52,233 nucleotides of DNA from Erwinia sp. OLFS4 (GTDB taxonomy: Bacteria; Pseudomonadota; Gammaproteobacteria; Enterobacterales; Enterobacteriaceae). Positions 33,007-40,501 of this stretch are shown here, piece by piece. Position 1 is the first letter of the stretch. Every line of letters starts with the position of its first letter. The notes below the pieces were generated by a model. It worked only from the letters and a program-made list of their open reading frames with translations. It did no database searches and had not been told where the DNA came from. A program made the position numbers and the translations under genes. The stretch lies in assembly GCF_002752165.1 (NCBI RefSeq), contig NZ_MOMB01000061.1, forward strand, positions 1 through 52,233, read 5' to 3'.

Positions 33007-33777
33007 GTGATGAATAAGTCTTTGTATCTGGTGCTGGTGCTGTCAGTACTTCCCCTCCATGCAGAGGAGAAAAATCCGGATGGCTACCATTACGATCCGG
33101 CGGTGGGCTGGTACTGGTATAACCAGCCGGTAACAAAAGAGGACCCGGCAGCGATGCCTTACGTGTCAGCGGAGCCGGAAAGCCCGACCTCGCGAATGAA
33201 GCGCCTGCAGGCGTTTCGCGACAACGTGATGAATGAGGCGATGCTCAGCCCGACGCCTGACAACATCCGGCGCTACAAAATTGTTCAGGACTGGATGGTG
33301 AATCAGGCCAGCCGGTTCGCCGCAAACTGGGAGCGGGTGCTGCTGGAGAATCCCGAACTGGACTACAACCTGCAGCACTCTTTCTACAACGGCACCGCCA
33401 ACATTCAGTATGCGCAGCAGCGGCAGAAACAGCAGGCGGCCATCCGCTACGTCAATCAGCACTACGGCGTGTTCTTTTTCTACCGGGGTAATGAGCCACT
33501 GGATAATCGCCTCGGTAGTATCGTGAAGGAGTTCAGCCAGCAGTATGACCTGCCGGTAGTGGCTATCGCGGTTGATGGCCGCCTCAACCCGGACCTGCCC
33601 GACAGCCGCCGGGACGCCGGGCAGGCCGCCAGAATGAAGGTTGACCACTTCCCGGCCATTTTCCTCGTCGAGCCGCTGAAGAAAAAATACAAGCCGCTGG
33701 CCTACGGCTTTATCTCCCAGGACGACCTGGCCCGCAGAATGCTCAACGTTGTGACCGATTTCAAACCGGGGGACTGA
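33007..33777 (+). CDS. traF: TraF pilus assembly protein
   Basis: A 256-aa periplasmic thioredoxin-fold protein without a CxxC pair, as in F TraF (about 250 aa). The segment YWYNQPV near the start and FFFYRGNEPLDNRL in the fold are typical. It may start at GTG 33007 or ATG 33010; GGAGGAGG upstream serves both. It cooperates with TraH and TrbB. Confidence 0.93.
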   Translation: MMNKSLYLVLVLSVLPLHAEEKNPDGYHYDPAVGWYWYNQPVTKEDPAAMPYVSAEPESPTSRMKRLQAFRDNVMNEAMLSPTPDNIRRYKIVQDWMVNQASRFAANWERVLLENPELDYNLQHSFYNGTANIQYAQQRQKQQAAIRYVNQHYGVFFFYRGNEPLDNRLGSIVKEFSQQYDLPVVAIAVDGRLNPDLPDSRRDAGQAARMKVDHFPAIFLVEPLKKKYKPLAYGFISQDDLARRMLNVVTDFKPGD

Positions 33778-33780
33778 ATC

Positions 33781-34323
33781 ATGTTAAGGAAAATACTCGC
33801 CATACTGCTGTTACTGGTTCCGGCGCTTGCGACCGCCGGTACGATTGATGAAATCGCCCGGCTGGAGCAGGGCAAGGGTACGGAACCCACTCAGGTCAGC
33901 ACGCCTTCGGCGACTTCTGTACGGTCAGAGCCTGCCGGCGGGCCGGTATGGCTTCACCTGCCGGACGGACGCCGCCTCGATATCCGCCACTGGCAGATAG
34001 TTCACTTCGTGCGTTCAGACTGTCCTTACTGTCACCGCTTTAATCCGGTACTCAAGGCGGTGGCCGCAGAGATCGGGCTGAATATCTTTGTTTACAGCTT
34101 CGACGGTGCGGGCGATGCGGCGTTCCCGAAAGTGGCGCCGGTAAATGACCGCGTGCTGAAAGACTTTTTCGCCGAGCTGCCCCGGGCCACGCCAACCGAT
34201 TTTATTGTGAACACGCAGACGCTGGTCACCATCCCGCTGTCACAGGGAGAGATGAGCGGGGATGCGCTGAAGCAGCGGCTGGAAGAATCGTTTTTGCTGG
34301 CTGACCGTCTGGGAGTGCTCTGA
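33781..34323 (+). CDS. trbB: TrbB DsbC-like disulfide isomerase
   Basis: A 180-aa secreted thioredoxin-fold protein with active site SDCPYCHRFNP (C81, C84). Length and place before traH match F TrbB (181 aa). It probably reshuffles disulfides in TraN, TraU and TraH. In F, trbA, artA and traQ lie between traF and trbB; here the genes are only three bases apart. Confidence 0.92.
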   Translation: MLRKILAILLLLVPALATAGTIDEIARLEQGKGTEPTQVSTPSATSVRSEPAGGPVWLHLPDGRRLDIRHWQIVHFVRSDCPYCHRFNPVLKAVAAEIGLNIFVYSFDGAGDAAFPKVAPVNDRVLKDFFAELPRATPTDFIVNTQTLVTIPLSQGEMSGDALKQRLEESFLLADRLGVL

Positions 34324-35687
34324 TGAATAACACCGTTCTGAACGCCACGGCAGGCGTCAGCCTGCTGCTGGTTTCTGCCGTCTCGGTTGCGGGCGTGCAG
34401 TCTGATATCAACAAATTTTTCGATGAGATGGGCGGCGGAGGCAACTACACCAGCGCTGCCGCCTGGCAGGGCCAGTCAGCCGGCTATCTGACCGGCGGTA
34501 ATCTCTTTGTCCGCATGCCGGTGCGCAACATACAGCTGATTTCCGTCACCCTGCCCGACATCAAGTCCGGCTGCGGCGGCATCGACGCGTATCTGGGGTC
34601 GTTCAGCTTCATCAACAGTGACCAGATTAAAATCATGGGCAAGCAGATCCTGAGCAACGCGGCCGGCTACGCCTTTGACCTCGGGCTGGAGACCATCTGT
34701 CCGCAGTGCAAGGCGGTGAAGGACTATCTGCAGAAGCTGGCCAGTGACACCAACAACATGAATATCTCCACCTGCCAGGCGGCCCAGTCGATTGTGGGGG
34801 GCCTGTGGCCGAAAACTCAGGCGGCCAGCGCCCAGATATGTCAGGACCTGGGCACATCGCATAACGGGTTCTCAGACTGGGCCGCTTCCCGGCAGGGCTG
34901 CGGCGTGGGCGGTGAGACCGACAGCGTCTACAGCAAGGCGTCTGACGAGGAGAAAAAGCGTATTCCGCGTAACCGCAACCTGACATGGGACACGTTCAGC
35001 AAGCTGAACCAGTTTTTTAGTAACGATCGTGAACTGAAGGAGTTCATCATGTCGATGGTCGGCACCGTCATTTACGACGCGCAGGGCAACCCGTCATTCC
35101 TGGCGCCGCGCGGGGGCAGCGAAGCGATGTTCAACACGCTGCTGAACGGCGGTACCGAGAAAATTTACCGCTGTAATGATAATAATACCTGCCTGCAGCC
35201 GGTCGTTGCTGAGCTGACGCTCACTGAAAATGAGGGCATGACGGCGAAAGTGCGCGACATGCTGAACGATATCTTCCAGAAAAGCACCACCGATGCGGCA
35301 CTGACCGGCGATGAAAAAGCGCTGATATCCAGTACCCGCGTGCAGCTGCTGCGCTACACCATCGATTCCGCATCGGTCGGGCTGGACCAGTCCGTGGTCA
35401 GCAGCCTGGCGGAATACATCGCGGCCGACATGGTCATGTCCTACATCAACGGCCTGATTGACGTGGCGCAGAGCGGCGCGGCCGGGGCGCTCGATACGGA
35501 AGAAGAGAATAAACACTTTCGCGAAAACCTGCGTCAGGTACGTAACGAACTGAGCCAGCGCGTGGGGCGTATTCAGGTGCAGCAGAACGGGCTGGGTGAG
35601 TTTGAGCGTAACCTGTCTCAGCTGCGCCAGCAGCTGTCCACGGACGTGTCTGACACCATGATGTCTAACTATGACTTCGGAGGCTGA
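34323..35687 (+). CDS. traH: TraH pilus assembly protein
   Basis: A 454-aa periplasmic protein with signal peptide and C-terminal coiled coil (about 405-440: FRENLRQVRNELSQRVGRIQ). Family motifs include DINKFFDEMGGGGNYTSAAA and CGGIDAYLGSFSFINSDQI. F TraH is 458 aa. One-base overlap with trbB. In F, trbJ and trbF lie before it; both are absent here. Confidence 0.95.
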   Translation: MNNTVLNATAGVSLLLVSAVSVAGVQSDINKFFDEMGGGGNYTSAAAWQGQSAGYLTGGNLFVRMPVRNIQLISVTLPDIKSGCGGIDAYLGSFSFINSDQIKIMGKQILSNAAGYAFDLGLETICPQCKAVKDYLQKLASDTNNMNISTCQAAQSIVGGLWPKTQAASAQICQDLGTSHNGFSDWAASRQGCGVGGETDSVYSKASDEEKKRIPRNRNLTWDTFSKLNQFFSNDRELKEFIMSMVGTVIYDAQGNPSFLAPRGGSEAMFNTLLNGGTEKIYRCNDNNTCLQPVVAELTLTENEGMTAKVRDMLNDIFQKSTTDAALTGDEKALISSTRVQLLRYTIDSASVGLDQSVVSSLAEYIAADMVMSYINGLIDVAQSGAAGALDTEEENKHFRENLRQVRNELSQRVGRIQVQQNGLGEFERNLSQLRQQLSTDVSDTMMSNYDFGG

Positions 35688-35689
35688 GG

Positions 35690-38536
35690 ATGGCCATTGA
35701 TATCTGGGTAACCAGCAGCGGCGGCATGATCACGATGGGGCTGAACGCCGTAGCCGCGATGATGAGGGATACCGGCTGGAAGAGCGTGATGTGGATTGCC
35801 GAGGTGCTGGGCATTCTGACGTGTATTTATACCTACTTAAAAAGTCACGATCTGCGCGTGATGTTCTACTGGGCGTTCACCTTCGTCATCGTCACCGCGC
35901 TGCTGCTGACGCCAAAGGTGACGGTGGTGGTTAACGACCTGACCGCCCCGGATACTGTCGGGCGCGTGGATAACGTTCCTCTGGGGCTTGCCGCCCCGTT
36001 GTGGATCGTTACCGGCACGGGGTATACCATCGCCACCACCTATGAAAACTTCTTTCACTTTCCGGATGAACGGACATACACCAAAACCGGGATGATGTTT
36101 GCCTCAAAGCTGATGCAGGACTCGTTCACCATTGCCGGACGGGATCCGGTGCTGGCCATCAACATGGTATCGTTCACCAAAAACTGCGTGGTGCCGGATA
36201 TCATGCTCAACCATAAGTACAGCATGCAGGACGTGATGGCGTCGGCAGAGGTGCAGTCGGTTATTTTCAGCAAGCCCAGTCCGCTGCGCGGCATCTACTG
36301 GCGGGACGCCGCCGGCAGCGCCTTTATGTACTGCCGCGATGCTGCTCCACGCCTGAAGAACCTGCTGGCCATTCAGGGCACGCCGGAGAGCAGCACCTTT
36401 ATGTACCATGCGGCGCGCATGCTGCCGGGGACGACCTCGCCGGCAACGGCTTATGCCAGCCAGCTGGAGGGAAGCTATAACTACTTCTTCAGCAGCAGCC
36501 AGTCAGCCAAAAACATCATACTGCAGAACGTGGCGGTCGCCGGTCTTCGCCGGGGCCTGAACAGCTACGTGAAGGGCATGAACGACACCGCCTCAATGGT
36601 GGATATTGCCTCAGAGCAGTCGCTGATGAAGCTGCGACTGTCCCATGCGGTCAGCTATGCCATCGCCACCGAGGTGCTGCCGCAGCTGCACACGGTATTG
36701 CTGCTGTTCTGCGTGTGTATCTTCCCGGTGATGGTGCTGGCGCTGTTCGTGCGGGAGATATCAATGACCGTATGTAAAAACTACCTGAACTTCATGGGCA
36801 GCCTGATGCTCTGGCCGGTGATGTTTGCCATCTTCAACTTTGCGGTTAACTTTGGCACGCAGGGCAGCTTTAACGCCAGCGGGCCGACGCTCTCCAACAT
36901 GAACCGCCTGATGGAAACCAGCAGCACCACGGCGGGAATAGCCGGGTGGCTGATGCTGTCGATACCGTTCCTTGCGTTCAAATTGTTCACCCAGCTCGGA
37001 CAGAACTTTGCGAGCCTCAGCTCCAGCCTCGGCAGTGCCCTCGGTGGGGCATCCACGGCAGACGCCTCTGCGGTGGCCTCCGGCAACTACAGCATGGCCA
37101 ACATGCAGATGGAGAACATCAACGGCTTCAAGACCAACCTGAACCGGGAGTATCGTGAAGGAAACACGTCGATGCAGCTGGGGAACGGGGCAATGGAGAC
37201 CCATACTGCAGCGGGCCAGACCGTCTGGGATGCCTCGCCGGGCATCAGCCGGCTACCGGTTGACCTGAACTGGGACCGTCACCTGTCCAGTGCGGCGCAG
37301 AAGATGACCCGCGACAGCATGAGCCAGACCGAAACGGCGCTCAGTGGTTACAACCACTCTGTTCAGCAAACGGCCTCGCAGCTTAAGCAGTTTCATGATC
37401 AGTTTGGTAACAGCGATTCATCCTCACTGTCTGCGCAGACCGGCATGAGTGTCAATGAAGCGGAAAAAGTGCACAAAATGATGAACGTGGCCAGTGATTA
37501 CAATAACCGTAATCATTTGGGCACAAATGAGGGGTACTCAGAACTGCAGAATAAATCACGTGATCTGGCGGTGAATGCGGGTATGAGGGGGCAGGCAGGA
37601 TTTGACTCCAGTAAATCCCTGTGGGGTAAAGCCGGGCAGTGGGTGACTGGCGCTTCTGCCAAAGGTGATATCCATGCGGGACTGGAAGGGACTGCCCGTA
37701 CGGGTTCCACCTCTCAGACAACGGAAGATGGCCGGAAAGGACAGGATTATGGCCACACGCTGTCGGCGCGTGAGGCGAAGGACTTCAGTGAAGGGCTGGA
37801 CGTATTGCGTAATTACAATATGACCCACAATGGTCAGCATGTGGATACGAATGCTTCCGGTCTGATGAACCAGATATCTGCCGGTATCACCACCTCTGAC
37901 AGCGCGTATCAGCAGTACACCACCAGTCAGTCGCATACCCACGAACTGCAGCGGATGGCTTCCGAAACGGAAACGCTCAGCGCCGGCGCGAAGGAGAACT
38001 ACAACCAGCAGTTTGCGAAATGGGTTAAAGAGCGGACGCCGGAGCAGGCTCAGGAAATCCTCACCAATGCATCCGATACGGATGTTTCACAGCGTCGCGA
38101 AGGGCTGGTGCAGCAATTTGTGGATGAGAAGCTGCGCGGTCGCATAGATGGCAATTATGAAAGTAATGCCGGTCAGACGGGGCAGGGCATGACGTCTCCG
38201 GCCAACACTGCTGGTGCGCAGTTCGGTGGAGCATACAACAGCGCCAATAACCAGATTGATGGCCATGTGGCTGATAATAATATCCGCACTGATGTGAAAA
38301 AAGATGTTGATGATGTGCAGCGTGTGATTAAAAATAAATCAGCTGTTGCTCAACATAAACTGGAAGAGGGCCGTTCCGTCACAGAGCAGGGGAGGGCCAA
38401 TCGTAGGCAGGATATGGAAAACATAGATAGGGAGTACTCCATAAATAAAAATGCAGCTGATAAACAACAAGAAAAAACAATTGTTAATCCTTTAGTAAAT
38501 CATTCCTATAAGGATTATACGAAAGGAAAGGAATGA
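35690..38536 (+). CDS. traG: TraG mating-pair stabilisation and exclusion-target protein
   Basis: A 948-aa protein. The N-terminal 450 residues carry several membrane helices (MFYWAFTFVIVTALLLTP, LPQLHTVLLLFCVCIFPVMV) and serve pilus assembly, VirB6-like. The hydrophilic C-terminal half stabilises mating pairs and is the target of entry exclusion by TraS. F TraG is 938 aa. From about 37450 the gene becomes AT-richer, which fits a faster-changing C-terminal domain matched to the adjacent exclusion gene. Confidence 0.95.
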   Translation: MAIDIWVTSSGGMITMGLNAVAAMMRDTGWKSVMWIAEVLGILTCIYTYLKSHDLRVMFYWAFTFVIVTALLLTPKVTVVVNDLTAPDTVGRVDNVPLGLAAPLWIVTGTGYTIATTYENFFHFPDERTYTKTGMMFASKLMQDSFTIAGRDPVLAINMVSFTKNCVVPDIMLNHKYSMQDVMASAEVQSVIFSKPSPLRGIYWRDAAGSAFMYCRDAAPRLKNLLAIQGTPESSTFMYHAARMLPGTTSPATAYASQLEGSYNYFFSSSQSAKNIILQNVAVAGLRRGLNSYVKGMNDTASMVDIASEQSLMKLRLSHAVSYAIATEVLPQLHTVLLLFCVCIFPVMVLALFVREISMTVCKNYLNFMGSLMLWPVMFAIFNFAVNFGTQGSFNASGPTLSNMNRLMETSSTTAGIAGWLMLSIPFLAFKLFTQLGQNFASLSSSLGSALGGASTADASAVASGNYSMANMQMENINGFKTNLNREYREGNTSMQLGNGAMETHTAAGQTVWDASPGISRLPVDLNWDRHLSSAAQKMTRDSMSQTETALSGYNHSVQQTASQLKQFHDQFGNSDSSSLSAQTGMSVNEAEKVHKMMNVASDYNNRNHLGTNEGYSELQNKSRDLAVNAGMRGQAGFDSSKSLWGKAGQWVTGASAKGDIHAGLEGTARTGSTSQTTEDGRKGQDYGHTLSAREAKDFSEGLDVLRNYNMTHNGQHVDTNASGLMNQISAGITTSDSAYQQYTTSQSHTHELQRMASETETLSAGAKENYNQQFAKWVKERTPEQAQEILTNASDTDVSQRREGLVQQFVDEKLRGRIDGNYESNAGQTGQGMTSPANTAGAQFGGAYNSANNQIDGHVADNNIRTDVKKDVDDVQRVIKNKSAVAQHKLEEGRSVTEQGRANRRQDMENIDREYSINKNAADKQQEKTIVNPLVNHSYKDYTKGKE

Positions 38537-38547
38537 TTGAGTGACAG

Positions 38548-39087
38548 GTGATAAAAATGATGACATATGAACAGATTGAAAAAGATTCAAAAGCGATTGC
38601 TTCCTTAATGTCTGAGTCTAAAAGGGAAGTTCCTGGTTTTTTTTCAATGTTTGGCAAAGTAAAAATACATTTTATTGCTTACTGTACTTTTGCGTTGCTC
38701 AGCTATTTTTCACTTCCGACTCAAGATGGCTTCTTACTTTGGTTGTTTTTTTTGTTTTTTGGACTGTTTCATTGGCTTGTAATTTTTGCGTTCGTAGCAT
38801 CATATGCGGGAATTTTTGCCATGCTTGATAAGGATATACTTAGCCGTTTTGAGTTAAGCCGAGTTATAGGTAAGAAAGTGAAAGTGTATGGTATGGTATG
38901 GTTTTTTCTGATTTTGGTATCAGGTGTTGTTAGTTTGGTGAGTGAGTGGAGTCTGATACCATTGGTGATTGGTAATTTTATAACGACTTTAATTTCCTTA
39001 TTCGTATTTAATGTGGATATTTCCCGCTATCAGATCGCAGGTTTGTTTGGCGCAGTGTCTGCCGCGAAAGAAAAGATGGCTAATTGA
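38548..39087 (+). CDS. traS: TraS-like entry exclusion membrane protein
   Basis: About 175-179 aa, AT-rich, with four to five membrane helices (FIAYCTFALLSYFSL, GFLLWLFFLFFGLFHWLVIF, VWFFLILVSGVVSLVSE). Position right after traG, size and topology match F TraS (about 150-170 aa), which blocks redundant DNA entry by acting on the donor's TraG. TraS proteins differ strongly between plasmid groups, so sequence similarity is not expected. The start may be GTG 38548 or ATG 38557. Confidence 0.75.
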   Translation: MIKMMTYEQIEKDSKAIASLMSESKREVPGFFSMFGKVKIHFIAYCTFALLSYFSLPTQDGFLLWLFFLFFGLFHWLVIFAFVASYAGIFAMLDKDILSRFELSRVIGKKVKVYGMVWFFLILVSGVVSLVSEWSLIPLVIGNFITTLISLFVFNVDISRYQIAGLFGAVSAAKEKMAN

Positions 39088-39164
39088 AATTATTTTAAAT
39101 CAAGATATTGATGCTAATGAAGCTATGAAAACGGTAGCTGAAGTAAAAAGGTAGGGGAAAAAAA

Positions 39165-39190
39165 GCCCGACTGGTGAGATCGGGCTTCTT
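39165..39190 (+). terminator. Rho-independent terminator after the exclusion gene
   Basis: Stem GCCCGA-N9-TCGGGC preceded by AAAA and followed by TTCTTCGTTTT. It probably ends the long traA-to-traS transcript. Confidence 0.8.
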
Positions 39191-39202
39191 CGTTTTCCGG
39201 CA

Positions 39203-39499
39203 CTCAGGCCAGGGAACAATCATTCAGTTGACGTGAAAATCATACGTCCAGTGAGCCATAAATGCAAATTTCAGTGGGGCATTGTATACTGCGTCGGTCA
39301 ATTTTGTGGGTTATCACCTCTCAGGCTTGCCTCCCAGGCGGCTTGACGGATTAAAGTCCTGGCCGGGTAACAGATGGTGCTGATCCGGTGCTCAGGCCGG
39401 AGAGGGGATGATCATTCAGTTGACATTGGAGGATATCCGCTGTGACAGGCAATGTAAGGGCAATCAGCGGTTTTCCCACTCCTTAACCGGAGTAAACGG
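39203..39499. repeat. Duplicated sequence upstream of the DinQ-like toxin
   Basis: Two copies of CTCAGGCC...ATCATTCAGTTGAC, at 39203-39232 and 39391-39424, with an identical 14-base core (ATCATTCAGTTGAC) 192 bases apart. In the chromosomal dinQ-agrAB locus, repeated RNAs near the toxin act as antitoxins. A similar arrangement is possible here, but no RNA gene boundaries can be drawn from sequence alone. A -10-like TATACT lies at about 39286-39291. Confidence 0.5.
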
Positions 39500-39595
39500 A
39501 TGATTAATCTGATAATCATCGCTCTGCGGGCTATGGTCGCGCTGGTAAACGCGCTGATTGCTGTCCTGGAGTTGATCCGCCAGTTTATCGACTGA
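39500..39595 (+). CDS. 31-aa DinQ-like hydrophobic toxin (DqlB type)
   Basis: A very short gene (ATG 39500, TGA 39593-39595) with ACCGGAG 8-14 bases upstream. The product is a single hydrophobic helix: begins MINLIIIALRAM and ends LIAVLELIRQFID. It resembles E. coli DinQ, which contains ALIALLELIRFL, a small inner-membrane toxin under antisense RNA control; plasmid relatives are named DqlB. It is followed by a strong terminator. It probably serves post-segregational killing or stress response. Confidence 0.7.
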   Translation: MINLIIIALRAMVALVNALIAVLELIRQFID

Positions 39596-39614
39596 TAGTG
39601 GTGGAAACGTAATT

Positions 39615-39643
39615 AAGGTTGGGGGTTACCACCCCCAGCCTTT
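39615..39643 (+). terminator. Terminator of the DinQ-like gene
   Basis: Stem AAGGTTGGGGGT-TACC-ACCCCCAGCCTTT with two G-T pairs; the T-run is short. Twenty bases after the toxin stop. Confidence 0.75.
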
Positions 39644-39736
39644 AATAAAGCCTGTGAGAACGATATTTGCAACCCAGACAAACGACTAATTAATGTCAAC
39701 ATAAGGATAATATACCTGAAACATCAAAGCATCTGA

Positions 39737-40018
39737 TTAGCGCTGATCTGCAAGATTATAAACGTCGTCACCTTCCCGTTTACCGACAGCAATTACCAGC
39801 AGAACAATCCTGTTGTCGCAAACCTCGTATACCAGCCGGTAGCCTGACGATCTCAGCTTAATTTTGTAACGGTTACGTCTGCCGCTCAATGCTGAAGCCG
39901 GAACATGAGGGTTTTTCAGACGCTCAGCCAGCTTCTTTTTAAATTGCTCGCGAACAGAATGCCCCAGCTTACGCCATTCCCTGAGCGCCCGTTTTTCGAA
40001 TTCGAGTTTAAAGGTCAT
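39737..40018 (-). CDS. stbE: RelE/StbE-type toxin
   Basis: A 93-aa RelE/ParE-superfamily toxin: LEFEKRALREWRKLGHSVRE at the start, LKNPHVPASALSGRRNRYKI in the middle and the core YRLVYEVCDNRIVLLVIAVGKR. RelE members cut mRNA in the ribosome. It overlaps the antitoxin gene by 11 bases, antitoxin first. The pair resembles stbDE (relBE-like) plasmid stability systems. It reads against the transfer genes and interrupts them between traS and traD. Confidence 0.9.
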   Translation of the reverse strand: MTFKLEFEKRALREWRKLGHSVREQFKKKLAERLKNPHVPASALSGRRNRYKIKLRSSGYRLVYEVCDNRIVLLVIAVGKREGDDVYNLADQR

Positions 40019-40259
40019 TGAGCGAGACGCTCACAAATTCTGCGTCTTTAAGACGCTCATCGGCAATACGGTTCAGCTGAGCATCTTCTGCCAGTTCAAG
40101 ATACCGGGCATAGAGGTCAGGAGGAACGCAGTAAAACGCCGGTTCGTTGCGATTAAGAATAGCCACAGCATGGCCATCCCCTTCAGCCACCGTACCCATA
40201 GGGTTACGTTTGAGGTCGGTAATGCTTGCAGCAGTTGTCGTGAGTATCTGATAAGCCAT
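40008..40259 (-). CDS. stbD: StbD/Phd-type antitoxin
   Basis: An 83-aa antitoxin of the Phd/YefM type: ILTTTAASITDLKRNPMGTV forms the DNA-binding N-terminus and AVAILNRNEPAFYCVPPDLY is typical of StbD. The C-terminal helix (RIADERLKDAEFVSVSL) should wrap the toxin. It should also repress its own promoter upstream (about 40260-40320). Confidence 0.9.
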   Translation of the reverse strand: MAYQILTTTAASITDLKRNPMGTVAEGDGHAVAILNRNEPAFYCVPPDLYARYLELAEDAQLNRIADERLKDAEFVSVSLNDL

Positions 40260-40501
40260 TTTGTTTACCCCTTAGTTAAGCATTCCTGTGAATTCTAACA
40301 TACATAAGCACCATTAAAAGGCTTTTAAAAGCACTTTGAAGTGTGTCCGGTTGCCCTTTGCCCAAAGGTCTCTGGCCGGAAAAACCTTTTCCACAATTCA
40401 ACAACCGAGGTGAACATGCAACTTCATCTGATCCCGTTATTTCTTTTGCAATACGTCAACGTTTCCCGTGGAGTTTACTTTCGTCTCGCGGAGGCATTCT
40501 G
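40260..40501. other. Gap between the toxin-antitoxin pair and traD
   Basis: About 240 bases. It should contain the promoter of the antitoxin gene, reading left. The traD reading frame is open back to 40343 but that extension is not TraD-like. traT, found here in F, is absent. Confidence 0.5.

Noticed and set aside
40343..40501. Upstream extension of the traD frame
   Set aside because: The added 53 residues do not resemble TraD and lie in the toxin-antitoxin promoter region; the ATG at 40502 gives the family N-terminus.
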